From: RPRB01 sp035543115
GTDB lineage: Bacteria > Myxococcota > Myxococcia > Myxococcales > Myxococcaceae
NCBI GenBank assembly: GCA_035543115.1
Contig: DATKKF010000066.1
Coordinates: 47,031 to 111,030 of the forward strand
DNA: 64,000 nucleotides
Direction: 5' to 3'
Shown here: positions 32,482-41,163 of the stretch, piece after piece
Position numbering within the stretch: position 1 is the stretch's first letter
How the letters are laid out: each line of letters begins with the position of its first letter
Program-made: the position numbers and the translations under genes
The notes under the pieces: generated by a model
What the model was told of the DNA's origin: nothing
Databases searched by the model: none
What the model saw: the letters and a program-made list of their open reading frames with translations, nothing else

Positions 32482-33785
32482 CGCTTGCCGGCGGACCCTA
32501 TCGCATCGCGGAGGGTTGCTGCGGTGACACCTGCCAGCACTTGCCGCGCCCGATCCAGGCTGTCCGGAAGCACGTACGCCCGGGACAGACGGACCGGTGA
32601 CGCATAGCGCTGGTACAGCGGGGTGTAGCGGGCGACGGGCGTCAACCGTCCCGAGGACTCATCCAGGACGTACAGGCTGGGCCCCTCCCCCTCGTCGAAG
32701 TACCGGGACAGCGTCTCCCGGCTCTCGACCGTGAAGTGCTCCACCCCCGCCTCGGTCAGGGCCGCCGACAGCGCGCCGAGGTCATAGCCCTCGTCCCGCT
32801 CGGTGAACTGAGCCAGCAGCTTGAAGCCCTGCCGGCGGACGATGCGCTGCGCCCAGCGGTTGGAGGAAGCCCGGAGCGCCCAGAGCAGGGCCACGTCGTC
32901 GGTCCGGAGGAACGCCTCCGGGTCGGCCGGAACCTCGAACTCGCCCGGCGCCTCCCGGTAGTAGGCCTCCAGCATCCAGTCGAAGCTCACCGCGGTGTGG
33001 TGCAGGTACACCGACAGGAACATGTGGTGCCGGCTCAACAGGAAATCCTCGAAAGCAAAGGCCGCGCTTCGCGAGAGCGCCAGCTCCACCCGGCCATCCC
33101 GCTCGGCGGGGTGGAGGTTCTGGACCAGCCAGTCCAGGTCGAACCGGCCGTAGTTGACCCCGGTATAGAAGGAGTCGCGGAGCAGGTAGTCCATCCGGTC
33201 GGCGTCCAGCTCGCCCGAGACCAGGGCCCTGAGCAGGGGGGCCCAGTCCGCGCCGCCGTACCGGAAGTCCAGCCCGCCGGGCGGTGTCAGCCCAGTCACC
33301 AGCGCCGCCAGCGCCTCGCCGGTGATGCCCTGGTCCCCCACCCGTGCCCGGAGGAGGTCGGCGAGATCGGTGTCCAGGAGGAGCTTCACCGTGAAGTCCT
33401 CGTGCTCGGCCTGTCCCCCGTCGGCGCCGGTCCAGGCCGGCAGCCCGAGGGCGGCCCGCGGCGGCGCGATGCGCTCGCTGGCGTGGCTGAGGGGCATGTG
33501 GCCGAGGTCGTGGCAGAGGACGGCGAGGCGCACCGCGGTCCGGAACCGCTGCCGGGTGGCGTCGGGCAGGTCGCTCCGGGCGGCGATTGCGTCGAAGAGC
33601 CGCCCCACCACGTGCATCGCCCCGAGCGAGTGGGCGTGCCGGGTGTGCGTCGCCCCGGGGAAGGCCAGCTCGCCGAACCCGAGCTGCCGCACGTGCCGCA
33701 GCCGCTGGTACCAGGCGCTGTCCACGACCGCCGCCTCGTCGGCGGAGACCGGGAGGGTGCCGTGGATCGGATCGCGAATGCGCAT
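32478..33785 (-). CDS. HD-domain phosphohydrolase, SAMHD1-like
   Basis: 435 residues. It starts RIRDPIHGTLPVS and continues WYQRLRHVRQLGFGELAFPGATHTRHAHSLG, LCHDLGHMPLSHASE and LVSGELDADRMDYLLRDSFYTGVNYGRFD, which together are the SAMHD1/dGTPase-like HD core with its His/His-Asp/Asp metal ligands. SAMHD1 relatives hydrolyse dNTPs to nucleoside and triphosphate. The last 110 residues are a less conserved regulatory part. The ATG at 33785 is chosen because homology begins there. Coupled by ATGA to the Nudix/MBL gene; divergent from the ATP-grasp gene across only 38 nt. Confidence 0.9.
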   Translation of the reverse strand: MRIRDPIHGTLPVSADEAAVVDSAWYQRLRHVRQLGFGELAFPGATHTRHAHSLGAMHVVGRLFDAIAARSDLPDATRQRFRTAVRLAVLCHDLGHMPLSHASERIAPPRAALGLPAWTGADGGQAEHEDFTVKLLLDTDLADLLRARVGDQGITGEALAALVTGLTPPGGLDFRYGGADWAPLLRALVSGELDADRMDYLLRDSFYTGVNYGRFDLDWLVQNLHPAERDGRVELALSRSAAFAFEDFLLSRHHMFLSVYLHHTAVSFDWMLEAYYREAPGEFEVPADPEAFLRTDDVALLWALRASSNRWAQRIVRRQGFKLLAQFTERDEGYDLGALSAALTEAGVEHFTVESRETLSRYFDEGEGPSLYVLDESSGRLTPVARYTPLYQRYASPVRLSRAYVLPDSLDRARQVLAGVTAATLRDAIGSAGKR

Positions 33786-33823
33786 CGTGTCGCCAGATCG
33801 TGCTACATCCACAAGGCAACTGC

Positions 33824-34945
33824 ATGCACATCACGCTCCTGCACAACGCGGACGCCGATGCTCTGGAGGAAGACCCAGGACGCGAGGCGAGGGCGGACGT
33901 GGAGCGGGTGGCTGCCGAGCTCGCCCGGGCACTCGGGAAGGCTGGTTACGAGGTGTCGGTCCTCCCGGTGGGACCGACCCCCGCCGCCATCGTCGCCCCC
34001 CTGAGCGGCCGGTCCACGGACCTGGTCCTCAACCTCTGCGAGTCCATCGGGGGTGATGCACGGGGCGAGATGGCGGTCCCCTGCCTCCTGGACCTGCTCG
34101 GGCTGCCTTACTCCGGCTCCGGCCCCCTCGCCCTCGGACTCGCCCTCCACAAGGACAAGGCCAAGGAGCTGCTCGTCGCCCGCGGCGTCCCCACCCCACC
34201 GTTCCGGGTCGTCGAGCGGCTGGCCCAGCTCGAGGGCATCGAGCTGCCCTTCCCGCTCATCGTGAAGCCGTCGCGGGAGGATGCCTCGGTAGGAGTGGAC
34301 TTCGACTCGGTCGTGGCCGACGAGCGCGGGCTCCGCGACGCGGTCCGGCGCTTGCTCCGGACCTTCAAGCAGCCCGCGCTGGTCGAGCGCTTCGTGCCCG
34401 GCCGCGAGGTCTACGTCTCGCTGCTGGGCAACGCGCCTCGCACCGCCCTGCCGCTGTCCGAGATCCGCTTCGGCGGCGCGTTCGACGGCCGGCCTCACAT
34501 CGTGAGCTACCGGGCGAAGTGGGAGCCCTCGTCACCCGAGTGCATCGACAGCCCCTCGGTTCCCTGCACCCTTCCTCGGGAGATCGAGGCGCGGGTCGTC
34601 GACACGGCGCTCGCCGCCTTCGAGGCGCTGGGATGCCGGGATTACGGCCGGGTGGACCTGCGTCTCTCGGACGACGGTGAGCCCTGGGTCATTGACATCA
34701 ACCCCAACTGTGACTTGCATCCCGAGGCGGGTTTCGCCAGGAGCGCAGCGGCGGCGGGGCTGGAGTACTCGGCGCTGGCGCTACGGCTGGTGGACGTCGC
34801 GCTCGAAAGGACCCATGGACATCCGTCCCGCCGTCCCAGAAGACAGGGAAGGCCTCGCGAGACTGCTCGACCGCATCGAGAACTTCTCACCCGACGAGGT
34901 GCGCTGCGCGCTCGAGGTCATCGACCTGGCGTTGCAGCCGAATAG
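33824..34945 (+). CDS. ATP-grasp ligase, D-Ala-D-Ala-ligase-like
   Basis: 373 residues. A preATP-grasp part (MHITLLHNADADALE ... LVLNLCESIGGDARGEMAVPCLLDLLGLPYSGSG) leads to ALHKDKAKELLVARGVPTPPF, LIVKPSREDASVGVDFDSVV, LVERFVPGREVYVSLLG and the Mg-binding WVIDINPNCDLHPEAGFARSA. This matches the D-alanine-D-alanine ligase superfamily, but the overall form is that of stand-alone amide/peptide ligases, not Ddl. The last 34 residues after DVALER are Arg/Pro-rich and lie over the start of the next gene in another frame. AAGG 7 nt before the ATG, and an extended -10-like TGCTACATC at 33801-33809. Confidence 0.86.
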   Translation: MHITLLHNADADALEEDPGREARADVERVAAELARALGKAGYEVSVLPVGPTPAAIVAPLSGRSTDLVLNLCESIGGDARGEMAVPCLLDLLGLPYSGSGPLALGLALHKDKAKELLVARGVPTPPFRVVERLAQLEGIELPFPLIVKPSREDASVGVDFDSVVADERGLRDAVRRLLRTFKQPALVERFVPGREVYVSLLGNAPRTALPLSEIRFGGAFDGRPHIVSYRAKWEPSSPECIDSPSVPCTLPREIEARVVDTALAAFEALGCRDYGRVDLRLSDDGEPWVIDINPNCDLHPEAGFARSAAAAGLEYSALALRLVDVALERTHGHPSRRPRRQGRPRETARPHRELLTRRGALRARGHRPGVAAE

Positions 34946-35282
34946 CCCGGACTACTCCCTCCTGGTGGCGCTGATCAGCGGGCAGCTCGGGGGATACGTC
35001 TGCTACGGGCCCACGCCGATGACCGACGGCACGTTCGATCTCTACTGGATCTGCAGCGAACCCTCGCTCCGGGGAAAGGGCATCGGCGCGGGGCTGGTGG
35101 CGGCAATGGAAGGCGACCTCCGGCGGCGGAAGGCCAGGCTGGTGCGGGTGGAGACCTCGGCGACCGAGGACTACGGCCCGGCGCGCGGCTTCTACCAGTC
35201 GATGCGCTACCTCGAGGAAGCCCGGTTCCGGGACTTCTACAAGGTGGGGGACGATCTGATCCTCCTGAAGAAGAAGCTCTAA
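34815..35282 (+). CDS. GNAT N-acetyltransferase coupled to the ATP-grasp gene
   Basis: 155 residues. MDIRPAVPEDREGLARLLDRI opens a GNAT fold; SLLVALISGQLGGYVCYGPTPMTDGTFDLYWICSEPSLRGKGIGAGLVAAM holds the acetyl-CoA loop (RGKGIG), and ARGFYQSMRYLEEARFRDFYKVGDDLILLKKKL ends it. The ATG at 34815 has AAAGGA upstream, inside the ATP-grasp frame, giving a 131-nt overlap. The two proteins are likely made in fixed ratio and may act on the same product. Substrate unknown. Confidence 0.86.
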   Translation: MDIRPAVPEDREGLARLLDRIENFSPDEVRCALEVIDLALQPNSPDYSLLVALISGQLGGYVCYGPTPMTDGTFDLYWICSEPSLRGKGIGAGLVAAMEGDLRRRKARLVRVETSATEDYGPARGFYQSMRYLEEARFRDFYKVGDDLILLKKKL

Positions 35283-36800
35283 GTGCGGCCGACCCGGATC
35301 TCCGTCCTCTTCCCCGCCCTCGCGCTACTCCTGGCCGCCCCGCCCACGGTCCGGGCGGTCGAGCCCGATCGCGCCGCGGCCTCGCGCGGCTCCACTGGCG
35401 TCCCCCCGGTGCGGGGGGAGCCGACCTCCGACGTGCTGCGCGCCCCGCGCCCGCAGGGAGGGGAGTACTTCGGCCTCTACCTCGTGAACAAGAAGGTGGG
35501 CTGGTACTTCACCGACCTCGAGTCGGTCCCGGGCCGGCCCGAGGTCCGCTCCGTCGCCGACTTCGTCTTCAAGGCGGTGGTGGGCAACAACACCGCCGAA
35601 CGGCGCCACCACGAGGAGCGCCTTTACGAGTCGCGGCCCGGGGGCAAGCTGCTCTCGTTCGTGATCAAGGACGAGGGGGACGGCGGCAACCAGGTCCTCA
35701 CCGGCAAGGCGACGCCGACCGGCTTCAGCGTGAAGCGGCACCGGCCCGGCCAGGCGGACGACACCTTCACCCTTGCCCCGATCCAAGAGACGGTGGAGGA
35801 CGCCGACCAGCTCCGGGTGGCGCTGCTCCGGGGCAAGGAGGTCTCGGGCATGGCGCTGGACGGGACCGACCTCGCCCAGTACCGGATGACCACCACCCCC
35901 CTCGCCGAGGAGCGCCGGGTGGTCAACGGCGTCTCGGTGCTGCTCCGGAAGGCCAGCATCGTCTCCGAGAAGGAGAAGGTGCCGATGCAGGCGGTGGTCG
36001 CGCCCGACGGCGCGGTGGTGGAGATGTCCTACGGCTCGGCGATGATTGGCCGGGCGGAGCCGAGGTCGGTCGCCGAGCGGCTGGACCGGGTGGAGATCTT
36101 CGGGCTGACCCGGCTGGTCCTTCCGAGCGCCCCGCCAGCCTCGGCTCGGAAGGTGCCGGGCGAGTGGTCGCTGGTGCTCACCGGCTTCCCGGACAAGTTC
36201 CACCGCCAGACCGACCGCCAGAGCTACAAGGACCTGGGGGCCGGGAAGTCGGAGGTGATCATCCGCGCCGCGCCGCCCGAGCCTGAGAAGCTGGTGAGGC
36301 GCGGGGCCCCGCACCCTCCGGACACCGCCGAATACTTGAAGTCGTCGATCCTGGTCGAGTCCGACAACCGGGCCATCGTGGCCAAGGCGAAGGAGATCGC
36401 CGGGGGCGAGACCGACGCCTACGCCGCGGCGAAGAAGGTGGTCGCCTGGGTGGGCCGGACGATGAAGAAGGACTACGGAGCGAGCGCCGACCGGGCGACC
36501 GACGTGCTCCGGACGATGCGGGGCGACTGCACCGAGCACTCGCTTCTCAGCATCTCCCTGCTCCGCGCTCTCGGCATTCCGGCCCGCCGGGTGGACGGCG
36601 TGGTGTACGTGCAGAACGAGGACGGGGTGCCCGCGCTCTACTGGCACGAGTGGGTGGAGGCGTGGGTCGGCACCTGGACACAGCTCGACCCGACCTTTGG
36701 CCAGCCGGTGGCGGACGCCACGCACCTCACGCTCGGCGAGGAGAGCAGCGCGGAGATCATGCCGCTCCTCGGCGAGCTGAAGGTGGTCTCGGCGAGGTGA
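35283..36800 (+). CDS. Secreted transglutaminase-like protein
   Basis: 505 residues from GTG, starting directly after the GNAT stop. Signal peptide (ISVLFPALALLLAAPPTVRA). A beta-rich region of about 320 residues (YFGLYLVNKKVGWYFTDLESV, FVIKDEGDGGNQVL, VVAPDGAVVEMSYGSAMIG) precedes a transglutaminase-like domain. Its Cys-His-Asp triad is visible: Cys416 in GDCTEHSLL, His455 in YWHEWVEAWV, Asp469 in LDPTFGQ. Such domains act as peptidases or amide-forming enzymes in the periplasm. The operon with ATP-grasp and GNAT genes suggests a linked peptide or amide metabolism, though the first two are cytoplasmic. Confidence 0.86.
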   Translation: MRPTRISVLFPALALLLAAPPTVRAVEPDRAAASRGSTGVPPVRGEPTSDVLRAPRPQGGEYFGLYLVNKKVGWYFTDLESVPGRPEVRSVADFVFKAVVGNNTAERRHHEERLYESRPGGKLLSFVIKDEGDGGNQVLTGKATPTGFSVKRHRPGQADDTFTLAPIQETVEDADQLRVALLRGKEVSGMALDGTDLAQYRMTTTPLAEERRVVNGVSVLLRKASIVSEKEKVPMQAVVAPDGAVVEMSYGSAMIGRAEPRSVAERLDRVEIFGLTRLVLPSAPPASARKVPGEWSLVLTGFPDKFHRQTDRQSYKDLGAGKSEVIIRAAPPEPEKLVRRGAPHPPDTAEYLKSSILVESDNRAIVAKAKEIAGGETDAYAAAKKVVAWVGRTMKKDYGASADRATDVLRTMRGDCTEHSLLSISLLRALGIPARRVDGVVYVQNEDGVPALYWHEWVEAWVGTWTQLDPTFGQPVADATHLTLGEESSAEIMPLLGELKVVSAR

Positions 36801-36936
36801 GGAGCTGGCCCGGGGGCGCTCCCGAGATCCGCATCGGGCGTCCGGTGGCCCGGACTCTCCTCTCGCAGCCGGAGCTCCGAGCCGGGAGACTGCGGCCCGC
36901 CTGACGCCGGGCCCTGGCTGCTCTACGCTCGAAGGG

Positions 36937-37449
36937 GTGAGCAAACCCGCCGAGCGCCTTCCGGCACCGACACGGCCCCCGACGCAGTCTTCGGTGGGAG
37001 CGCCGGATTCGTTCTTCCGCGGACCGAGCAGGCCGGACGCAGCGCGGACAGGGAGACCGGTTCAAGGAGTTCGCCGGGTCTGGCTCGTCGTGCCGCTTGC
37101 GCTCGCAGCGCCCTTGCTCCAGAGCTGTTTTCATTGCGAGGCGATATCCTGCCCTGGGAAGCCGCCGGCGCTCACCGCGCGCGTCCTGGACGTCTGGGAT
37201 GGAGGCATCATCCACTCCGCCCAGGTCAACGGCATTGCCTTCGACTGTCCGTCGGCGTGCGCGGTCTCCCTGTCCGACGGCGGGATCCCGTACGGGGCTG
37301 GCCCTGTCCCGGTGGAGGTCACGGCGCCCGGTTACCACCCAGTGAGCTTTCTCATCGATGTCCAGCCGAACGACGCGGAGGACGTCACCGGGTGCTGCAA
37401 GCTCGGCTACGCACCCGAGGAGGTGGACGTGCGCCTGGTTCCGCTCTGA
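36937..37449 (+). CDS. Putative lipoprotein with carboxypeptidase-regulatory-like fold
   Basis: 170 residues from GTG. An unusually long n-region (45 residues, Pro/Arg/Ser-rich) precedes the hydrophobic stretch VWLVVPLALAAPLLQSC, with Cys64 as lipobox cysteine; the true start may be further in but no better codon is seen. The mature part has four more Cys and a beta-sandwich look (TARVLDVWDGGIIHSAQVNG, GPVPVEVTAPGYHPVSFLIDV), similar to PEGA/CarboxypepD_reg-like modules. Function unknown. Confidence 0.6.
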   Translation: MSKPAERLPAPTRPPTQSSVGAPDSFFRGPSRPDAARTGRPVQGVRRVWLVVPLALAAPLLQSCFHCEAISCPGKPPALTARVLDVWDGGIIHSAQVNGIAFDCPSACAVSLSDGGIPYGAGPVPVEVTAPGYHPVSFLIDVQPNDAEDVTGCCKLGYAPEEVDVRLVPL

Positions 37450-37502
37450 CCACGGCCTCGGACACTCCGCCTGGACCCGGAAGTCCGTTCGCGCGTGGCG
37501 CT

Positions 37503-37748
37503 CTAGCGCCTCGAGACGATCCACAGCAGCAGCATCGCCCCGAGCACCGAGGCGATGATCCCCCCGGGGTGCAGCACCCGGAGGCCCCCATGCCAGAGGA
37601 GCGAGCTCAGGAACCCGCCCACCAGCGAGCCCGCCATGCCGAGGAGCGCGGTGCCGATCCAGCCCATGGGCTGACGCCCCGGGAAGAGTGCCCGGGCGAT
37701 GGCGCCTACGATGAGCCCGACGACGATCCACGAGCACAGTCCGAACAC
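37503..37748 (-). CDS. GlsB/YeaQ/YmgE-family small membrane protein
   Basis: 81 residues from GTG. Three Gly-rich membrane helices: WIVVGLIVGAIARALFPGRQPMGWIGTALLGMAGSLVGGFLSSLLW and a final LHPGGIIASVLGAMLLLWIVSRR. The PGxxPMGWIGTxLLGxxGSxxG pattern is the family hallmark (Transglycosylase-associated, stress-induced membrane proteins). Inner membrane; exact function unknown, often stress-responsive. Convergent with the preceding lipoprotein gene. Confidence 0.88.
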   Translation of the reverse strand: MFGLCSWIVVGLIVGAIARALFPGRQPMGWIGTALLGMAGSLVGGFLSSLLWHGGLRVLHPGGIIASVLGAMLLLWIVSRR

Positions 37749-37800
37749 GTCCGCTGACCTCCGGCGAGACCAGCCTGCCCGGCCCGGCGGCGCGAGTCAC

Positions 37801-37914
37801 GTGGCGAACGACGCACACCCCGGGTCCCACAACCTTCGCCCCTCCTGGATCCGCCGCGACGAGGGCCACTGGGAGCGCCGGCCCGGCCACTGGCATCCGC
37901 ACGAGGGCCGCTGA
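37801..37914 (+). CDS. Possible 37-residue ORF with W-x-x-x-PGHW motif
   Basis: A GTG-started frame of 37 codons ends HWERRPGHWHPHEGR. The HW-x4-GHW pattern resembles the YXWxPGHW repeats found in larger secreted proteins, so this could be a small gene or the last piece of a degraded one. No ribosome-binding site is evident. It lies between the divergent GlsB and M24B genes. Confidence 0.3.
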   Translation: MANDAHPGSHNLRPSWIRRDEGHWERRPGHWHPHEGR

Positions 37915-37960
37915 CCGCATCGGCCGAACTCCGGCGTTGCCGGGCCTGGGCAGGACGGCG

Positions 37961-39337
37961 ATGCTCACCGGCTCCATGCACGCAGGTCCACTCCTCGCGC
38001 TCGTCCTCCTCGCTGCCGACCCGCCCGGACCCGCCCAGGACATTCCCAGGCCGCTCCCGGTCGGCAAGTACCTGAAGCCGGGCGTGGCGCCCGAGCCACG
38101 CACCATCGGCCCCACCGGGACGCTCGGCCCCGAGGTCTACCGGAGGCGGCGCAAGGCGCTGATGGAGAAGGTGAAGACCGGGGCCACGCTCATCGTGAAC
38201 GAGGGACGGTTCGACGGTCTCCGCGAGGGCATGGACTTCTACTACCTGACGGGCATCGACGAGCCGGGGGCGGCGCTGCTGCTCGACCCGGGCTCGCCCG
38301 ATCCGGAGGTGCTCTTCCTCCGGCCGCTCGACGTCGAGCGGGGGCAGTGGGAGGGCGAGCGCGCCAAGCTGCCGTCGCAGCTCCTCGAGAGCACCAGCGG
38401 TATCGCGGAGATCTTCCGGGCCGACCGGCTCCCCCGCGCGCTGCTTCGCGCCTGCCGCCACGGGGGCCTCAACTTCGTAGGGCAGCTCGTTCCCGCGCCG
38501 GAGCCGAAGCCGAAGGTGATGACCTACTACGCCGATGCGCTGGAGCGCTCGCTCGGATCGCAGGTCGCCGACGGCTGCAAGGTGAACGACCGGCACGACA
38601 CGCTTGCCCGGATGCGGGAGGTGAAGGAGCCCGAGGAGATCAAGCTGATGCGCAGGAGCATCGAGCACACCGCCGCCGGGCACGCGCGGGTGCTGGAGGC
38701 GCTCCGGCCAGGCATCCGCGAGTTCGAGCTGAAGGACGCCATCGAGGACGCGTTCCGGCGCTCCGGCTCACGGCACGTGGCCTACGACTCCATCGTCGGC
38801 TCCGGGCCGAACGGCGCCATCCTCCACTACCCCAAGGACGACCGGGCGATGAAGGAAGGCGAGCTGGTGGTGGTGGATGCCGGCGCCGAGGAGCAGTTCT
38901 ACGCCACCGACGTGACCCGTACGTATCCGGTGTCCGGCAGGTTCAGCCCCGAGCAGAGGGAGATCTACGACATCGTCCTCAAGGCGCAGGCGGCGGGTAT
39001 CGCCGCGGCGAAGGCCGGCGTGACGCCGCGCACGCTCGAGCGGGCGGTGCGGAAGGTCATCGACGAGGCCGGGTACCACGATGCCTCTCTGCATGGCTGT
39101 TGCCACTTCGTGGGGCTCGAGGTGCACGACGCCGGCGACTACGAAGCGCCGCTGCCCGCGGGCGCGGTCCTCACCGTGGAGCCGGGCATCTACCTGCCGC
39201 AGCGCGGGTTCGGGGTTCGGATCGAGGACGAGATCCTGATCACCCCGACCGGCGCCGAGGTGCTCACCCGGGCGATCCCGAGGGACGCCGAGGAGATCGA
39301 GCGTCGGATGCAGAGCCACCGCGCCGACGCGCGCTGA
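37961..39337 (+). CDS. Secreted M24B Xaa-Pro aminopeptidase-like protein
   Basis: 458 residues. A short hydrophobic leader (MHAGPLLALVLLAADPPGPAQD) suggests export. N-terminal creatinase-type domain (RRRRKALMEKVKTGATLIVNEGRFDGLREGMDFYYLTGIDEPGAALLLDPG), then the pita-bread domain with metal ligands in VDAGAEEQFYATDVTRTYP (two Asp), HFVGLEVHDAG (His), LTVEPGIY (Glu) and VRIEDEILIT (Glu). It should remove N-terminal residues preceding proline. ATG at 37961 chosen; TTG 37937 and ATG 37976 are alternatives. Followed 9 nt later by the DUF885 gene. Confidence 0.9.
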   Translation: MLTGSMHAGPLLALVLLAADPPGPAQDIPRPLPVGKYLKPGVAPEPRTIGPTGTLGPEVYRRRRKALMEKVKTGATLIVNEGRFDGLREGMDFYYLTGIDEPGAALLLDPGSPDPEVLFLRPLDVERGQWEGERAKLPSQLLESTSGIAEIFRADRLPRALLRACRHGGLNFVGQLVPAPEPKPKVMTYYADALERSLGSQVADGCKVNDRHDTLARMREVKEPEEIKLMRRSIEHTAAGHARVLEALRPGIREFELKDAIEDAFRRSGSRHVAYDSIVGSGPNGAILHYPKDDRAMKEGELVVVDAGAEEQFYATDVTRTYPVSGRFSPEQREIYDIVLKAQAAGIAAAKAGVTPRTLERAVRKVIDEAGYHDASLHGCCHFVGLEVHDAGDYEAPLPAGAVLTVEPGIYLPQRGFGVRIEDEILITPTGAEVLTRAIPRDAEEIERRMQSHRADAR

Positions 39338-39346
39338 CCCGAGACC

Positions 39347-41089
39347 ATGCCGCTCCCCCGGACTCTCCTTCTCGCCGCCGCCCTCGCCGCAGGATGCGCG
39401 CACTCTCCTGGACCGACCATGCCACCGGTCAGCGCCCAGCAAGCCTTCGACACGCTCTCGCATGACTACCTCGACCGCTACCTCTCGCTCTTTCCTTCCC
39501 AGGCCACGCTCCTCGGCGACCATCGGTACGACGGTCGCTGGCCCGATGTCAGCGGCGACGGGGACGTGCAGGAGCGGCGCTTCGAGGAGGAGATGCTCGC
39601 CCGGCTCGGCGGCATCGACCGGAGCACGCTCGGGCCCGAGGCCCGCGTGGACGCGGAGATGCTCGAGAACGAGCTTCGCTTCTCGCTCTTCTCCCTGTCG
39701 CAGCTGAGGCCGGCCGAGGTCCAGCCGCGCTACTACACGGGCCTCATCGGCGAAGGGCTCGATCCGCTCATCAACCGGGAGTTCGGAACCCGCGCCTCGC
39801 GCGCCGAAAGCCTCGCCTCGCGCCTCGACAGCATCCCTGCCCTGGTCGCGGTGGCCAGGGGCCGGCTCACCCGGCCCTCGCGCATCGAGACCGAGACCGC
39901 CATCGAGCAGACCGCCGGGCTCCTCGCGTTGACGGAGAAGGATCTCCCCGCGCAGTTCAGGGACGTCCCCGCCGTGCCCGCGGCGGCTGGGCGGGCAGCG
40001 GAGGCGCTGCACACCTTTCAGTCGTTCCTGCAGCAGCAGCTGCTCCCGCGCTCCGACGGCTCGTTCCGGCTCGGACGCGAGCGCTTTGCCGCCAAGCTGC
40101 GGTTCGTGCTGGGGGACGAGGTGGACCCCGACTCCCTCGCCCGGAGCGCCCGCTCGCTCATCGACCGGACCCAGGAGGCGATGGTCGATACCGCGAGGCA
40201 GGTGTGGGCCGAGGACCGCCTGGGCCCGCTGCCCCCGCTCCGCACGCCCGAGGAACGCCGGGCGTTCGTCCGCCGGGTGCTCGACCATCTCGCGGAGCAG
40301 AGGCCGACTAGCCAGAGCATCCTCGGGGACGCGCGAACCTGGCTGGAGAAGGCGACCCGCTTCGTCCGGGAGCACGACCTGGTGGGCGTCCCGGACGAGC
40401 CGCTGCGGGTGGTGGAGATGCCCGAGTACCGGCGCGGAGTCGCGGTGGCCTACTGCGACTCGTCGGGCCCGCTCGAGCCCAGGCCGGAGTCGTTCTTCGC
40501 CATCTCTCCGCCGCCGTCCGACTGGCCGGCCAGACGGGTCGAGTCGTTCTTCCGCGAATACAACGCGTCGATGCTCGCCGACCTGACGGTGCACGAGGCG
40601 ATGCCCGGGCACTATCTGCAGATCATGCACAGCAACGCCTTCCCTTCGAAGCTCCGGGCGGTGCTGGCCAGCGGCCCGTTCGTCGAGGGCTGGGCGGTGT
40701 ACAGCGAGTGGTTGATGGCCTCGAAGGGATTCGGGGGCCCGAAGGTCAAGCTGCAGCAGCAGAAGATGGTGCTCCGGGTCGCGGCCAACGCGCTGCTCGA
40801 CCACGGCATCCACGCCGGCACCATGGACGAGCAGCAGGCCCTGGAGCTCATGACCCGCGACGCCTTCCAGGAGGAGGGCGAGGCGGTGGGCAAGTGGAAG
40901 CGGGCGCGGCTCACCAGCGCGCAGCTCAGCACCTACTTCTACGGCTTCCTCGAGATGGAGAAGCTCCGCGAGGCCGCCCAGGCCAGGCCCGGGTTCAGCG
41001 AGCGCGCCTACCACGACCAGCTGCTCTCGCACGGCTCTCCGGCTCCCCGGTACATCCGGACGATGCTCTCCCCGCCCGAGGGCGGCTGA
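39347..41089 (+). CDS. DUF885-family lipoprotein, putative metallopeptidase
   Basis: 580 residues. Lipobox LAAGC (Cys17). The fold is largely helical. The key motif HEAMPGHYLQ (His416, Glu417, His421) corresponds to the HExxPGH zinc motif of DUF885, and GPFVEGWAVYSEWLM supplies a third conserved block with a glutamate. Members are thought to be peptidases of the thermolysin-like M2/M3 type fold. Immediately downstream of the X-Pro peptidase, so the two probably degrade periplasmic peptides together. Confidence 0.88.
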   Translation: MPLPRTLLLAAALAAGCAHSPGPTMPPVSAQQAFDTLSHDYLDRYLSLFPSQATLLGDHRYDGRWPDVSGDGDVQERRFEEEMLARLGGIDRSTLGPEARVDAEMLENELRFSLFSLSQLRPAEVQPRYYTGLIGEGLDPLINREFGTRASRAESLASRLDSIPALVAVARGRLTRPSRIETETAIEQTAGLLALTEKDLPAQFRDVPAVPAAAGRAAEALHTFQSFLQQQLLPRSDGSFRLGRERFAAKLRFVLGDEVDPDSLARSARSLIDRTQEAMVDTARQVWAEDRLGPLPPLRTPEERRAFVRRVLDHLAEQRPTSQSILGDARTWLEKATRFVREHDLVGVPDEPLRVVEMPEYRRGVAVAYCDSSGPLEPRPESFFAISPPPSDWPARRVESFFREYNASMLADLTVHEAMPGHYLQIMHSNAFPSKLRAVLASGPFVEGWAVYSEWLMASKGFGGPKVKLQQQKMVLRVAANALLDHGIHAGTMDEQQALELMTRDAFQEEGEAVGKWKRARLTSAQLSTYFYGFLEMEKLREAAQARPGFSERAYHDQLLSHGSPAPRYIRTMLSPPEGG

Positions 41090-41093
41090 GCCC

Positions 41094-41112
41094 CGACGGC
41101 GCGCGACCGTCG
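41094..41112 (+). terminator. Hairpin after the DUF885 gene
   Basis: CGACGG - 7-nt loop - CCGTCG, starting 5 nt after the DUF885 stop. There is no T-tract, so as a terminator it is weak; in this GC-rich genome a stem without T-run is common and chance occurrence cannot be excluded. Confidence 0.25.
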
Positions 41113-41163
41113 AGGGGAAGTGGATCCGTTCGGGCCTGCGGTGGGGCGTAGTACCGTCGCCGG

